From contig NZ_JANBBE010000002.1 in assembly GCF_024648825.1 (NCBI RefSeq), positions 558,001 through 622,000 on the forward strand: a DNA stretch of 64,000 nt. The letters run 5' to 3'. A program made the translations under genes and the position numbers. This document shows, in pieces, positions 35,178 to 44,209 of this stretch (positions within the stretch are counted from its first letter, which is position 1; each line of letters opens with the position of its first letter). The stretch is from Lentzea californiensis. GTDB lineage: Bacteria > Actinomycetota > Actinomycetes > Mycobacteriales > Pseudonocardiaceae. The notes under the pieces were generated by a model that was given only the letters and a program-made list of their open reading frames with translations, had not been told where the DNA came from and did not search any database.

Positions 35178-35984
35178 ATGGCGGCAACCCTGCACCGCCT
35201 CCGGTCACTGCTCGGCGCGGCACTGGCGGCGGCAACGCTGTCCATGGCCTGCGTCAGCGTGGCCGAAGCAGCTCCGGCCCCCACCTCCGACGGCGAGTTC
35301 GGCACCCAGATCGTCGGCGGCACGCGCGCGAGCACGTCCACCTACCCCTGGGTCGTCTACCTGGCCACGAGCAGCGGTTTCCAGTACTGCGGCGGCACTC
35401 TCGTCGCTCCCAACAAGGTCGTCACCGCCGCGCACTGCACCGTGGGCGACTCGGCGTCCGCGGTACGGGTCGTGGCGGGCCGCGACGACAAGAACTCCAC
35501 CGCGGGCACCGTCGCGCGCGTCACGAGGATCTGGATCCACCCGAGCTACCGCGACGTGACCCTCGGCTACGACGTCTCGGTGCTCACGCTCGACCGCAAC
35601 CTGTCGCAGACCCCGATCCCGTTCGCCACCTCGGCGGACAGCGCGCTCTACACCGCGGGCACCAGCTCGACGATCCTCGGCTGGGGCACCACGTCCTCCG
35701 GTGGCTCGGCCTCGCGCTACCTGCTGCGGGCCACCGTGCCGCTGACCAGCAACTCCAGCTGCACCAGCTCGTACGGCAGCGACTACAAGTCCACGCACAT
35801 GGTGTGCGCGGGCTACGCCCAGGGCGGCACCGACACGTGCCAGGGCGACTCCGGCGGCCCGCTCGTGGCCGGCGGCAAGCTGATCGGCATCACGTCGTGG
35901 GGCGAGGGGTGTGCGGCCGCCGGTTACCCCGGCGTCTACGCCCGCGTCTCCACCTACGCGGCGCAGATCCAGGCCCAGCTGTAG
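35178..35984 (+). CDS. Secreted trypsin-like serine protease
   Basis: A 268-residue chymotrypsin-fold (S1) protease. A signal peptide (MAATLHRLRSLLGAALAAAT to AEAAPAP) precedes a short propeptide and the mature start IVGGTRASTSTYPWVVYL. The catalytic His is in VVTAAHCTV, Asp in YDVSVLTLDR and Ser in CQGDSGGPLVAGG. The Asp in GTDTCQGDSGG at the base of the S1 pocket gives trypsin-like specificity. Six cysteines fit three disulfides. Start is ATG 35178, with AAGGAG 6 nt upstream; the ATG at 35172 lies directly on the ribosome binding site. A perfect terminator follows. Confidence 0.95.
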   Translation: MAATLHRLRSLLGAALAAATLSMACVSVAEAAPAPTSDGEFGTQIVGGTRASTSTYPWVVYLATSSGFQYCGGTLVAPNKVVTAAHCTVGDSASAVRVVAGRDDKNSTAGTVARVTRIWIHPSYRDVTLGYDVSVLTLDRNLSQTPIPFATSADSALYTAGTSSTILGWGTTSSGGSASRYLLRATVPLTSNSSCTSSYGSDYKSTHMVCAGYAQGGTDTCQGDSGGPLVAGGKLIGITSWGEGCAAAGYPGVYARVSTYAAQIQAQL

Positions 35985-35990
35985 GAGAAA

Positions 35991-36020
35991 GGCCGGGAAG
36001 GGCGGCAACCCTTCCCGGCC
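35991..36020 (+). terminator. Terminator after the serine protease gene
   Basis: GGCCGGGAAGGG and CCCTTCCCGGCC form a perfect 12-bp stem around a 6-nt loop, six bases after the stop codon. Confidence 0.85.
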
Positions 36021-36039
36021 CCGCTTACGTCCTGATGAC

Positions 36040-38004
36040 ATGAACGGCAAGAAGCTGTTGGCCGGTGCCGCCGTGCTGGCCGTCGCCGGAGTGTGCGTGA
36101 GCTCCGCGGTGCGGGACGAGATCCCCGTGCCACCACCGATCGTGGACTACGGGCCGGTGCGTCTCGTCGCGTTCGACTCGTGCGACAACGCAGTGGCCGA
36201 ACTACGCCGCGCCATGGCCCCGTACGTCAGTGCGTACGGCCTCGGCGGCGGCAACATCATGTACGCCGAGGGCATGGCGACGGACACCAGCGCGGGGGTC
36301 GCCCAGAAGAGCGTGCCCGACGCTCCCACCGCCGCCACGCCGCCCGCGCAGCAGCAAGGCCACTCGACGACCAACGTCCACGAGCAGGGTGTCGACGAGC
36401 CGGACATCGTGAAGACGGACGGGAAACGCGTCGTCTCCATCGCCGACGGCAAGCTGCGCGTGATCGACGTCGCGGCCAAGGCCGTCACCGGCACCGTCGA
36501 CCTCGGTGAGCGCCGCGCGAGCCAGCTGCTGGTCTCCGGAGACCGCGCGCTGGTGGTCACCGAGAACCCCGTGCCGATGATGAAGCCGACGCGACCGACC
36601 GGCCGCCCGTCGTTCGCTCCCGAGACCGGCACCGAGCTGGTCCTCGTGGACCTCAAAGGGCTCAAGGAGATCGGCAGCCTCAAGACCGACGGCTTCTACC
36701 TCGACGCCCGCCAGATCGGCGGCACCGCCCGCGTCGTCATCCGCTCGCAGCCGCGCATGCCGTGGGTGTACCCGGACGAGACGATGAACGACGCGGGATC
36801 GTTGCGCCGCAACAGGGAGATCCTGCAGAGCGAACCCATCACGTCGTGGCTGCCGCGCTACGAGCTCGACGAGAGCGGCGCCAAGTCCAGCGGAACCCTG
36901 GTCGACTGCGCGAACGTCAGCCACCCCGTCGTGCACTCGGGGACGTCGATGCTGACCGTGCTGACGTTCGACCTCTCCGGCAAGCTCGGCACCGGTCAGC
37001 CGGTTTCGATCGTCGCCGACGGCGACACCGTCTACGGCACCGACCGCAGCCTCTACATCGCCGACGACCACCGCCTGCTGCCCGAACTCCCTTCCAGGCC
37101 ACCGGTCCAGCGCCCGATCGCGACGGCGATCCACCAGTTCGACATCAGCGCGTCCGGACCGCCCAAGCACGTCGCGTCCGGCGACGTCAACGGCACGCTG
37201 CTCAACCAGTACTCGCTGTCCGAGCACGAGGGCGTGCTGCGCGTCGCCACCACCACGGGCACCGAAAGCCGTTGCTGCTGGCGGATGCCGGCGGACGTCG
37301 TGCCGCAGCAGCAAGCCGCGCCACCGCCGTCGGAGAGCTTCGTCACCACGCTGCGCCGCGACGGCGACCAGCTCACGAAGCTCGGTCAGGCAGGCGGACT
37401 GGGCAAGGGCGAGCGGATCTACAGCGTCCGGTTCATCGGCAAGATGGGCTACGTCGTCACGTTCCGCCAGACCGACCCGCTCTACACGCTCGACCTCAGC
37501 GATCCCCGGCAGCCCAAGGTCATGGGCGAGCTGAAGATCAACGGGTTCTCCGCCTACCTGCACCCGGCGGGGGACGGCAGGCTCATCGGCGTCGGTCAGG
37601 AGGCGACCGACCAGGGCAGGACGACGGGCACCCAGGTGTCGTTGTTCGACGTGGCGAATCCCGCGGCACCGCGACGGATCGCGCAGTACCACCTGCCGGG
37701 CACCGACTCCGAGGCCCAGTTCGACCCGCACGCGTTCCTCTTCTGGCCGCAGGACGGCACCCTGGTGATCCCCGTGGCGTCGTACAAGGCGCGTTACGAG
37801 GTCTCCTCGCTGGTGCTGCGCGTCGACGGCGGCCAGTTGCGCGACGGCGGCAAGATCGTCGAACCGTCCAGCCAGGACTTCGGCGGCGGGCAGCGGCGCA
37901 CGATCGTGATCGGCGACCAGCTGTGGTCGATCTCCAACGCGGGCGTGCAGGTCAACGCGCGCAACGGCCTGGCCCAGCAGGCCTGGCTGCCGTTCACGCG
38001 GTAG
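36040..38004 (+). CDS. Secreted beta-propeller domain protein
   Basis: A 654-residue exported protein with an N-terminal signal (MNGKKLLAGAAVLAVAGVCV; a lipobox-like GVCVSS is present but weak). The body matches the Beta_propel family found in actinobacteria and archaea. STTNVHEQGVDEPDIVKTDGKRVVSIADGKLRVID is its diagnostic opening; further blocks are VRFIGKMGYVVTFRQTDPLYTLDLSDPRQPKVMGELKINGFSAYLHP and LIGVGQEATDQG. It probably folds as a six- to eight-bladed propeller outside the cell. Function unknown. Start is ATG 36040, and TTACGT 36025-36030 may be its -10 box. Confidence 0.85.
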   Translation: MNGKKLLAGAAVLAVAGVCVSSAVRDEIPVPPPIVDYGPVRLVAFDSCDNAVAELRRAMAPYVSAYGLGGGNIMYAEGMATDTSAGVAQKSVPDAPTAATPPAQQQGHSTTNVHEQGVDEPDIVKTDGKRVVSIADGKLRVIDVAAKAVTGTVDLGERRASQLLVSGDRALVVTENPVPMMKPTRPTGRPSFAPETGTELVLVDLKGLKEIGSLKTDGFYLDARQIGGTARVVIRSQPRMPWVYPDETMNDAGSLRRNREILQSEPITSWLPRYELDESGAKSSGTLVDCANVSHPVVHSGTSMLTVLTFDLSGKLGTGQPVSIVADGDTVYGTDRSLYIADDHRLLPELPSRPPVQRPIATAIHQFDISASGPPKHVASGDVNGTLLNQYSLSEHEGVLRVATTTGTESRCCWRMPADVVPQQQAAPPPSESFVTTLRRDGDQLTKLGQAGGLGKGERIYSVRFIGKMGYVVTFRQTDPLYTLDLSDPRQPKVMGELKINGFSAYLHPAGDGRLIGVGQEATDQGRTTGTQVSLFDVANPAAPRRIAQYHLPGTDSEAQFDPHAFLFWPQDGTLVIPVASYKARYEVSSLVLRVDGGQLRDGGKIVEPSSQDFGGGQRRTIVIGDQLWSISNAGVQVNARNGLAQQAWLPFTR

Positions 38005-38749
38005 CGCGGTCCCCGTTGAGCAGGCGGTGCGCGAGCACCGTGCCGCCTGCCATCGCCGCCGGGATCACGACCAGCGCGGCGAGCGGGACCAGGCACAGCA
38101 GGTAGGTGGGGACGGCGAGCCCGAGCACCAGCCCGCGCCGCGTCGCGAGGATCTGCCTGCGCTGTTTGAACGTCCGGCCGCGGCGGGTGAACGGGATGCC
38201 GGTGAGCTCGATGCCCAGCAGGTAGCCGTTGATGCACACGGCCGCCACCGGCACGACCGTCTGCCCGACGACGGGGATGAACCCGCAGAGGAACAGCGGG
38301 ATCGCGAACAGGATCGACGTGCCGACGAGCAGGAGCGTGCTGCGCAGCCCGACGACGAACCCGCGCCACCAGCCGATCTGCTCCGCCTCCGGCACACCGC
38401 CGAGCTCGTCCTCGACCTCTTCGGAGATGTACTCGTAGAACGGGCCGCCGATCATGATCGTGATCGCGGTGAACAGCAGCACGCTCAGACCGAGACCGGC
38501 CGCGACCACCGAAATTCCGACGGCGACCTCGGCGACGTTCTTCCAGGTGTCGCTCCAGGAGTCCGCGAAGCCCGTCAGCCAGTCGGCGACCGAGTCGATG
38601 TTCGTGAACAGGAACACCCAGCCGGTGATCATCAGCGCGGCCGTGATGACCGCGGGCAACGCACCGACCAGCACGCGCTTGGGCGAGCTGAACACCAGGC
38701 TGAACCCACGCAGCAGCAGACCGACACCGGCACCGAAGTCCTTGATCAC
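37994..38749 (-). CDS. EI24 domain membrane protein
   Basis: A 251-residue polytopic protein with four to six hydrophobic helices: VLVGALPAVITAALMITGWVFLF, GISVVAAGLGLSVLLFTAITIMIGGPFYEYISEEVE, LLLVGTSILFAIPLFLCGFIPVVGQTVVPV, VLGLAVPTYLLCLVPLAALVVIP. GGPFYEYISEEVE is the EI24/CysZ-family signature. CysZ relatives transport sulfate; most actinobacterial ones are unassigned. Start is GTG 38749, with TATCCT 7 nt upstream. The 3' end overlaps the beta-propeller gene by 11 nt. Confidence 0.85.
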   Translation of the reverse strand: MIKDFGAGVGLLLRGFSLVFSSPKRVLVGALPAVITAALMITGWVFLFTNIDSVADWLTGFADSWSDTWKNVAEVAVGISVVAAGLGLSVLLFTAITIMIGGPFYEYISEEVEDELGGVPEAEQIGWWRGFVVGLRSTLLLVGTSILFAIPLFLCGFIPVVGQTVVPVAAVCINGYLLGIELTGIPFTRRGRTFKQRRQILATRRGLVLGLAVPTYLLCLVPLAALVVIPAAMAGGTVLAHRLLNGDRATA

Positions 38750-38832
38750 GCGCGCAGGATAGTCGGTTTCGTCCCCTGCCGAGACGAGGTGGAGTGATTT
38801 CGCCGCGAGCGGCGTGATGGCGACTCCCGAGC

Positions 38833-39498
38833 GTGGGAGGCGTCGAGGTCGAGCGACCCGTTGTGAACGCCGTCGTCCCGGACGGGCCGCTGCCGGTGCT
38901 GCCTCCGTCCACCTGGGAGGCGAAGGCCGTGCGGGACGCGGTCGCCGCGGAGTCGCCCGGCGCCGTGATCGCGATCGCGCGCAGGGCCCACGGTCTGCGC
39001 CAGGACGAACTGGGCGCGCTGGCCGGGTTCTCCCAGTCGGCGATCTCACGGCTCGAGTCCGGCAGCAACATCGCCTACGACCTGCGCGTCCTGCGCACGT
39101 TGCAACGGCTGCTCGGCGTGCCTGTTCCGCGTGCCGGAGGCCTAGGCGGAAGCGATGCAGGCCGTGGCGATGCGGCGGAACCCGACGCGCTCGTAGACCC
39201 GCGCGATCTCCTGGCTGCCGGCCGACAGGAACACCAGTTCCGCGCCGCGTGCCAGGGCGTCCCGCGCCAGTTCCGCGGTGACCGCGCCACCGAGGCCGCG
39301 TCGCCGTGCCGCCGGCAACGTGCCGACGCCCACGATCTCCACGACGTCACCCGCCCGTTGCGCGGTGCCCACCGCCAGCACGCCCTCGCCGGGCAGGTCG
39401 GCCACCGCGTGCCGGTGCCGGGTGCTCGTGGGTGTGGCGCTCGTGAGCTCCGCGTCCCGTTCCGCCGTCCCGGCCTCACCCGGCGCCGTGCCCGGTGA
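38833..39498 (+). CDS. XRE-type regulator, probably truncated
   Basis: Residues 1-105 look genuine. PDGPLPVLPPSTWEAKAVRDAVAAES leads into a complete helix-turn-helix (GAVIAIARRAHGLRQDELGALAGFSQSAISRLESGSNIAYDLRVLRTLQRLLGVPV). From about residue 108 (nucleotide 39154) the frame runs wholly antisense to the acetyltransferase gene and becomes Arg/Ala/Gly-rich without structure. Relatives continue with an effector or TPR part, so the original C-terminus is probably lost. A short DNA-binding protein could still be made. Start is GTG 38833. Confidence 0.5.
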   Translation: MGGVEVERPVVNAVVPDGPLPVLPPSTWEAKAVRDAVAAESPGAVIAIARRAHGLRQDELGALAGFSQSAISRLESGSNIAYDLRVLRTLQRLLGVPVPRAGGLGGSDAGRGDAAEPDALVDPRDLLAAGRQEHQFRAACQGVPRQFRGDRATEAASPCRRQRADAHDLHDVTRPLRGAHRQHALAGQVGHRVPVPGARGCGARELRVPFRRPGLTRRRAR

Positions 39499-39885
39499 CG
39501 AGAACGCCAGCTGTGCCACGACGGACACCTCGGCAGGGCTCGTGCCGATCACGCGCACGTGCGGATGCGGCTCCGGCAGCTTCTCGGGGTCGAGCACCAG
39601 CAACGGAGCTCGGAGCACCTCCAAGCCGGCCTGCCGGGCGACGTCGAGCAGGCCCGGCGTCGTCTCGTGCACCCACTCGAACGCTTCGGGCACACCGAGT
39701 TCGCGTTGCCGTTCGCGCACCTCCAAGACCTCGGCGACCGTCGGCTGCCCACCGGGGAACCGGGGACGCGCGTAGTACGGGTAACCGTCGCCCGCCTGGA
39801 CGAACAGCACCAGATCGCCGTGTTCCTCAACGCGAGATCCCGGTCGGGGCACAGAGTCGTAAAACTCTTCCAGAATGGTGAGCAC
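39142..39885 (-). CDS. GNAT family N-acetyltransferase
   Basis: A 247-residue protein. The N-terminal half (EEFYDSVPRPGSRVEEHGDLVLFVQ and YYARPRFPG) resembles the non-catalytic GNAT copy seen in actinobacterial two-domain enzymes. The C-terminal half is canonical: VVEIVGVGTLPAARRRGLGGAVTAELARDALARGAELVFLSA contains the V-GxxPxxRRxGxG acetyl-CoA loop, then IARVYERVGFRRI. Substrate unknown. TAGCGT lies 8 nt before GTG 39885. Its 3' part is antisense to the degenerate end of the XRE gene. Confidence 0.85.
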   Translation of the reverse strand: MLTILEEFYDSVPRPGSRVEEHGDLVLFVQAGDGYPYYARPRFPGGQPTVAEVLEVRERQRELGVPEAFEWVHETTPGLLDVARQAGLEVLRAPLLVLDPEKLPEPHPHVRVIGTSPAEVSVVAQLAFSSPGTAPGEAGTAERDAELTSATPTSTRHRHAVADLPGEGVLAVGTAQRAGDVVEIVGVGTLPAARRRGLGGAVTAELARDALARGAELVFLSAGSQEIARVYERVGFRRIATACIASA

Positions 39886-39946
39886 GAAGGATCACGCTAG
39901 CTACCTTTGGCGGTATGACGCACGGCAATTACCGCAGCGAACTGTC

Positions 39947-40312
39947 ATGAGGTCCCTGGCGGCGCTCGTCGCCCTGCTCCTGGTCCTCACCGGCTGTGGC
40001 GGCGACGGCGAGGACCGGTTCGCGAGACCTGGCGCGCCCAAGCCGTCGCCGAGCGGCAAGTTCGTCGCGCACGCCGAGAGCGCGAGCGAGGTGCGGGTGA
40101 CCGACCGCAACGGCGGCGAGGTGTTCCGCAAGTCCTACGAGTACGCGACGAGCTCGCGGGCGGACGGCATCGGCGTCGTGTGGCTGTCCAAGGAGGACCA
40201 GCTGTGGGTGCTGGTCCCCGGTGACACCAGTGAACGCATCGAGGCCGGGCCCGACGGGGTGTGGACGGCGGTCGAGGCCGAGTTACCCGGGGAGATCACG
40301 CGGCTCGGGTGA
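39947..40312 (+). CDS. Small lipoprotein
   Basis: A 121-residue protein with a clear lipobox: MRSLAALVALLLVLTGCGGDGED, with Cys near residue 17. The mature part has two strand-rich segments (SGKFVAHAESASEVRVTDRNGGEVFRKSYEY, GVVWLSKEDQLWVLVPGD) like a fragment of a propeller or a small beta sandwich. No named family was recognised. It overlaps the convergent YihY gene by 30 nt. Confidence 0.7.
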   Translation: MRSLAALVALLLVLTGCGGDGEDRFARPGAPKPSPSGKFVAHAESASEVRVTDRNGGEVFRKSYEYATSSRADGIGVVWLSKEDQLWVLVPGDTSERIEAGPDGVWTAVEAELPGEITRLG

Positions 40313-41239
40313 GGGGTCCTCCTCGCCCTGCGCGAGCCTCCTGCCGCGCTCCAGCTCCGCGTCGAACTCGGCGCCGAGCAGCACGGCGATGTTGGAGATC
40401 CACAGCCACACCAGGAAGACGATCACACCACCGAGCGAGCCGTAGGTCTTGTTGTAGGACGCGAAGTTCGCCACGTAGATCGCGAAACCGACGGTCGCGA
40501 GCGCCCACAGGGCGATCGCGAGCAGGCTGCCGGGGCTGATCCAGCGGAAGCCGGGCTGCCGCACGTTCGGCGCCGCCCAGTACAGGATCGCGAACGCCAG
40601 GCTCACGAGCAGCAGGATGACCGGCCACTTCGCGATGTCCCAGACCGTGACCACGGTGTCGCCGAGCCCGATCGCGTTGCCGATCGCGTCCGCGACGCCG
40701 CCCGTCAGCACGAGGGCGCCGAGCGTGAGCGACACCAGCACCACCGAGCCCAGCGTCAGCGCGAGCCGCAGCGGCACGAGCTTCCAGAACGGCCGGCCCT
40801 CTTCGACGTCGTAGACGGCGTTGCAGGCGCGCATGAACGCACCGAGATAGCCCGACGCGGTCCAGAGCGCGGTCAGCAGACCGACGATGCCCAGCAGGCT
40901 GGCGGCGTTCTGGCTCTTCTGCAACTCCTCGATGGACGACTTCACCACGTCGCCGGCCTGGCCGGGCGCGACCTGGTCGACGTACTTCATCAGCTCCTGT
41001 GTCGTCGTGTCGCCCATCAACGCGAGCGCGGACGTCAGGACGATGATGCCGGGGAACAACGACAGCACCGCGTAATAGGTGAGCGCGGCCGCCCAGTCCG
41101 TCAGGTTGTCGTCGTTGAACTCTTTGACAGTGCGCTTGAGCACGCCCCACCAGGCGCCTTTCGGCAACCTGGCGGGGCTTTTGACGGTCTTACCTGCGGG
41201 CACGGCGCCATCCAAAGTTACGAGTACCGGTGCCGACAC
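40283..41239 (-). CDS. YihY/BrkB family inner membrane protein
   Basis: A 318-residue protein with six hydrophobic helices. Family motifs are DWAAALTYYAVLSLFPGIIVLTSALAL, NAASLLGIVGLLTALWTASGYLGAFMRACNAVYDVEEGRPFWK, and YNKTYGSLGGVIVFLVWLWISNIAVLLGAEFDAELERGR. Function unsettled; these are not tRNA nucleases despite the old RNase BN name. GTG 41239 lies inside the upstream small membrane gene (50-nt overlap), so translation is probably coupled. Confidence 0.9.
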   Translation of the reverse strand: MSAPVLVTLDGAVPAGKTVKSPARLPKGAWWGVLKRTVKEFNDDNLTDWAAALTYYAVLSLFPGIIVLTSALALMGDTTTQELMKYVDQVAPGQAGDVVKSSIEELQKSQNAASLLGIVGLLTALWTASGYLGAFMRACNAVYDVEEGRPFWKLVPLRLALTLGSVVLVSLTLGALVLTGGVADAIGNAIGLGDTVVTVWDIAKWPVILLLVSLAFAILYWAAPNVRQPGFRWISPGSLLAIALWALATVGFAIYVANFASYNKTYGSLGGVIVFLVWLWISNIAVLLGAEFDAELERGRRLAQGEEDPSPEPRDLPG

Positions 41240-41375
41240 CGGCGAGGTGCAATGCGAGCAGCAACAGTCCGAGCACGACCAGGGTGTTGACCGTGATCAC
41301 TTCACCGAGCGCCGCCTTCGCCAGATCCAGGATCAGGGCGAGGCCGAACGAGACTGCGGCGATGATGGCCAGCAT
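41190..41375 (-). CDS. Small 61-residue membrane protein
   Basis: Starts at ATG 41375, with GGAGGTGG just upstream. Two hydrophobic helices, MLAIIAAVSFGLALILDLAKAA and VNTLVVLGLLLLALHLAGVG, are followed by a basic tail (RNFGWRRARR). Small two-helix proteins of this type are common in actinobacteria. It ends within the YihY gene start, which suggests an operon. No function known. Confidence 0.7.
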   Translation of the reverse strand: MLAIIAAVSFGLALILDLAKAALGEVITVNTLVVLGLLLLALHLAGVGTGTRNFGWRRARR

Positions 41376-41456
41376 GTGTCCACCTCCGTGTTGGTTGAGG
41401 TGCGGATACCCACTTCCTCGAGGGGGAACCGCGCCGTTCGGAGCAATGGACGTGCC

Positions 41457-43070
41457 ATGATCGGTCCCGTGGACGTCCAGCGCTGGCAAGCAGCCGCGGT
41501 TCCGTGGTGGGTGACCAAGGTCGGGCTCGTCGGTGGGTGGATCGCCGCCTTCTACTTCGCCGTGGGCGCGAACGAGGCACCGTGCACGGCCGCGCAGCCG
41601 TGTCTGCCGGACCCGTTGTTCTCCCTCGCGGTGGTGCCGTTGCTGGCGACGCCGTTGCTCCTGCTGTTCAACCGCGTGCTCACGGGCTGTGCGATGGGCG
41701 TGCTGTTCGGTGTGCTGGACATCGCGCTCGACGGCAGTGCGGTGGCGAACCTGGCGTTCGGGCTGCATGCCGGTGCGTGTGCGTTGGTTGCGGTGTGGAC
41801 GGTCAGGGCGCGTGCGGACCAGCACGAGGCGGCGGGCGCGGCGATCGTCTCCCTGCCGGACCTGCCGCCGCAACGCGGAGTTCTGCGCGTCGTCGCCGTG
41901 TTGCTGGTCGTGTTCGGGTTCCTGACCTTCGTGCAGTACGGCCTCACCAACGACGCGATCGAACAGCACATCGCGAACGCCAGCCGCGTCGAGGCCCAGG
42001 TCGTCGAGATCAAGGACGCCTACGAGGTGTGGGTGGAGCTGCCGGACCGCCAGCGCACCGCGTTCCAGCCGCTCGCACCGGAGTCCTACCAGGTCGGCGA
42101 CGAGGTGCCGGTGCTCGCGGACGGCACGTGGGTGCGGATGGAGAACGAGCCCGAGGACGTCACCTGGTGGCTGACCATCGGGGGCGCCGCCGTGTTCTTC
42201 GCGATCATGCTGGCCGCGCGGGAACGCCGCCGCCGCGCGTTGTGGTCGGGCCCGGTGAAGGCGATCCGGCTGCAGGCGCGGCCGCTCGGACCTCGCCGGA
42301 TCCTGTTGCGGTACGGCAAGGAGGACATCGCCACCGTCACCACGCTCGCCGACCTGGGGCTGGAGGAGCCGCTCTACCACGACACCGAGCAGTTCGGCCG
42401 GGTGTGGCGCGGCGAGGAGGACCCGCCGTTGCGCCTCGACCCGGCCGAGGTCCTCGTCGCGGGGGAGTGGCACCACGGCGGCCAGGTGGCGCTGCTGGTC
42501 GAGGGGGAGGTCGTGGCGACGAGCACGCTGAACCGCGTCCGCCCGCGCCACACCGTCCACAGTGCACACCTGCCGGGCGTACCGGTCACCGCGGGCACGC
42601 CCGTCGACCTGCCGCACGCGATCTGGCCGGGCGACCGGCGGCGGATCGAGGGCGTGGTGCTGCTGCTCGGCGCCGCCGGTGCGTTGATCACGCTGAAGTT
42701 CTACCCGGAGCTGATCGTGCTCGGGCTGATCGGCGTGCAGTGCGTCCTGTCGGCGGTGACGCGGTTCCAGCCGATGCTGCGCCTCGACCACAACTCGGTC
42801 GTGCTCTACACCGGCATCTTCACCTACCGCGTGCCGTGGGCGCAGCTGCACGGCGTGCGGCGGTCCGGCCCCCAGCTCATGCTCGCGTTCGGCCCGCACG
42901 GCGACGTTCTCACGACACCGCACCTGCCGGACAAGGAGGCGGGCGAGAAGCTGATGTGGGCGCGCGCCCGGTCGTTGATCGCCGAGCACCCCGGCGACCG
43001 CGTGACGCGCAAGCTCAACGTCAGCGTGCTCATCGGCGCGGCCTACGCCGCACTCGTCCTGTTCATCTGA
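41457..43070 (+). CDS. Hypothetical multi-domain membrane protein
   Basis: A 537-residue protein not matched to a named family. The N-terminal 120 residues hold three or four helices (VTKVGLVGGWIAAFYFAVG, LFSLAVVPLLATPLLLLF, NLAFGLHAGACALVAVW). Further helices lie near 150 (VLRVVAVLLVVFGFLTFVQYG), 235 (WWLTIGGAAVFFAIML) and 410 (GVVLLLGAAGALITLKFYPELIVLGLIGV). Between them are soluble beta-rich parts (VEAQVVEIKDAYEVWVELPDRQR; RRILLRYGKEDIATVTTL) resembling DUF3592-like loops. A PH-like end (LRLDHNSVVLYTGIFTYRVPWAQLHGVR) follows. Start is ATG 41457; GTG 41469 is an alternative. Confidence 0.7.
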   Translation: MIGPVDVQRWQAAAVPWWVTKVGLVGGWIAAFYFAVGANEAPCTAAQPCLPDPLFSLAVVPLLATPLLLLFNRVLTGCAMGVLFGVLDIALDGSAVANLAFGLHAGACALVAVWTVRARADQHEAAGAAIVSLPDLPPQRGVLRVVAVLLVVFGFLTFVQYGLTNDAIEQHIANASRVEAQVVEIKDAYEVWVELPDRQRTAFQPLAPESYQVGDEVPVLADGTWVRMENEPEDVTWWLTIGGAAVFFAIMLAARERRRRALWSGPVKAIRLQARPLGPRRILLRYGKEDIATVTTLADLGLEEPLYHDTEQFGRVWRGEEDPPLRLDPAEVLVAGEWHHGGQVALLVEGEVVATSTLNRVRPRHTVHSAHLPGVPVTAGTPVDLPHAIWPGDRRRIEGVVLLLGAAGALITLKFYPELIVLGLIGVQCVLSAVTRFQPMLRLDHNSVVLYTGIFTYRVPWAQLHGVRRSGPQLMLAFGPHGDVLTTPHLPDKEAGEKLMWARARSLIAEHPGDRVTRKLNVSVLIGAAYAALVLFI

Positions 43071-44205
43071 GCTTGGCCACGGCCTGGAGCAGACGATCCA
43101 CATCGGACTCGTCGGTGTACGGGCCGATGCCCGCCCGCACCGCGCCCTTGTCGCCCAGGCCGAGCCACCGCGAGCACTCGAGCGCGTAGAAGTGCCCGGC
43201 GGGCGCGTTCACGCCCTCGGCCCCGAGCCTGCGGTAGACCTCGGCCGGGTCCAGTCCGTCGACCGAGAACAGCACGGTCGGCGTGCGCGACGAGGCCTTG
43301 CTGTAGATGCGCACGCCGAGTTCCCGCAGTCCGGTCTCCATCTGCTCGCGGAGTCCGAGCTCGTGCTCCTCCAGGCCCTCCAGCGACTGCATGAACTCCA
43401 CGGCCGCGGTCGTCCCGGCGAGCAGTTCGTACGGCAGCGTGCCGAGCTCGAACCGTTCCGGCACGGCGTTGCTCGACGGCAGCAGCTTGTCCGGCCGCAA
43501 CGTCTCCAGCAGTTCCGGTGCCGCCGCCAGCACGCCCAGGTGCGGACCGAGGAACTTGTACGGCGAGCACACGAAGAAGTCGGCGTCCAACGCCTCGACG
43601 TCGACGGGCACGTGCGGTGTGTAGTGCACGCCGTCGACGAAGACGAACGCCGCCGCCTCGTGCGCCGCCCGCGCGACCTCCGCGATGTCCGGGCGGGTGC
43701 CGAGCAGGTTCGACGCCGCCGTGATCGCAACGACGCGCGTGCGGTCGGAAAGCAGCTTCGTCACCGACTCGACGGGCAGCTCACCGGTCGTGCGGTCGAA
43801 CGGCGCCCATCGCACCGTGGCCCGCGCGGCCTCGGCGGCCTGCACCCACGGCCTGATGTTCGCGTCGTGGTCGATCCTGGTCACGATGATCTCGTCGCCC
43901 GGCCGCCAGTTCTTCGACAGCGTGCGGGCGAAGTCGTAGGTCAGCTGGGTCATGCTGCGCCCGAACACGATGCTGCCGGCGTTGAGGAACTCCGCCATCG
44001 TGCGCCTTGCCGTTCGCACGATCTCCTCGGCCCGGCGCTCGGCGGCCGTGACGCTTCCCCGGTTGGAGACCGCCGAGATCAGGGTGTTCCTGACCGCCTC
44101 GGCCACGACGTCGGGCACCTGCGCGCCGCCGGGCCCGTCGAAGTGCGCGGCACCCTCGCGCAACGCGGGAAAGTGGGCGCGGACCGCAGCGACGTCGTAA
44201 GCCAT
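43063..44205 (-). CDS. Cysteine desulfurase-like PLP enzyme (class V aminotransferase fold)
   Basis: A 380-residue fold-type I PLP enzyme: FPALREGAAHFDGPGGAQVPDVV, SMTQLTYDFARTLSKNWRPGDEIIVTRIDHDANI, VVAITAASNLLGTRPDI, the cofactor Asp in FVFVDGVHYTPH, and the Schiff-base Lys in CSPYKFLGPHLGVL. It matches the cysteine desulfurase-like subfamily that lacks the mobile catalytic Cys loop of IscS/SufS, so true desulfurase activity is doubtful. Start is ATG 44205. It ends within the convergent membrane gene (8-nt overlap). Confidence 0.88.
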   Translation of the reverse strand: MAYDVAAVRAHFPALREGAAHFDGPGGAQVPDVVAEAVRNTLISAVSNRGSVTAAERRAEEIVRTARRTMAEFLNAGSIVFGRSMTQLTYDFARTLSKNWRPGDEIIVTRIDHDANIRPWVQAAEAARATVRWAPFDRTTGELPVESVTKLLSDRTRVVAITAASNLLGTRPDIAEVARAAHEAAAFVFVDGVHYTPHVPVDVEALDADFFVCSPYKFLGPHLGVLAAAPELLETLRPDKLLPSSNAVPERFELGTLPYELLAGTTAAVEFMQSLEGLEEHELGLREQMETGLRELGVRIYSKASSRTPTVLFSVDGLDPAEVYRRLGAEGVNAPAGHFYALECSRWLGLGDKGAVRAGIGPYTDESDVDRLLQAVAKLR

Positions 44206-44209
44206 GCCC

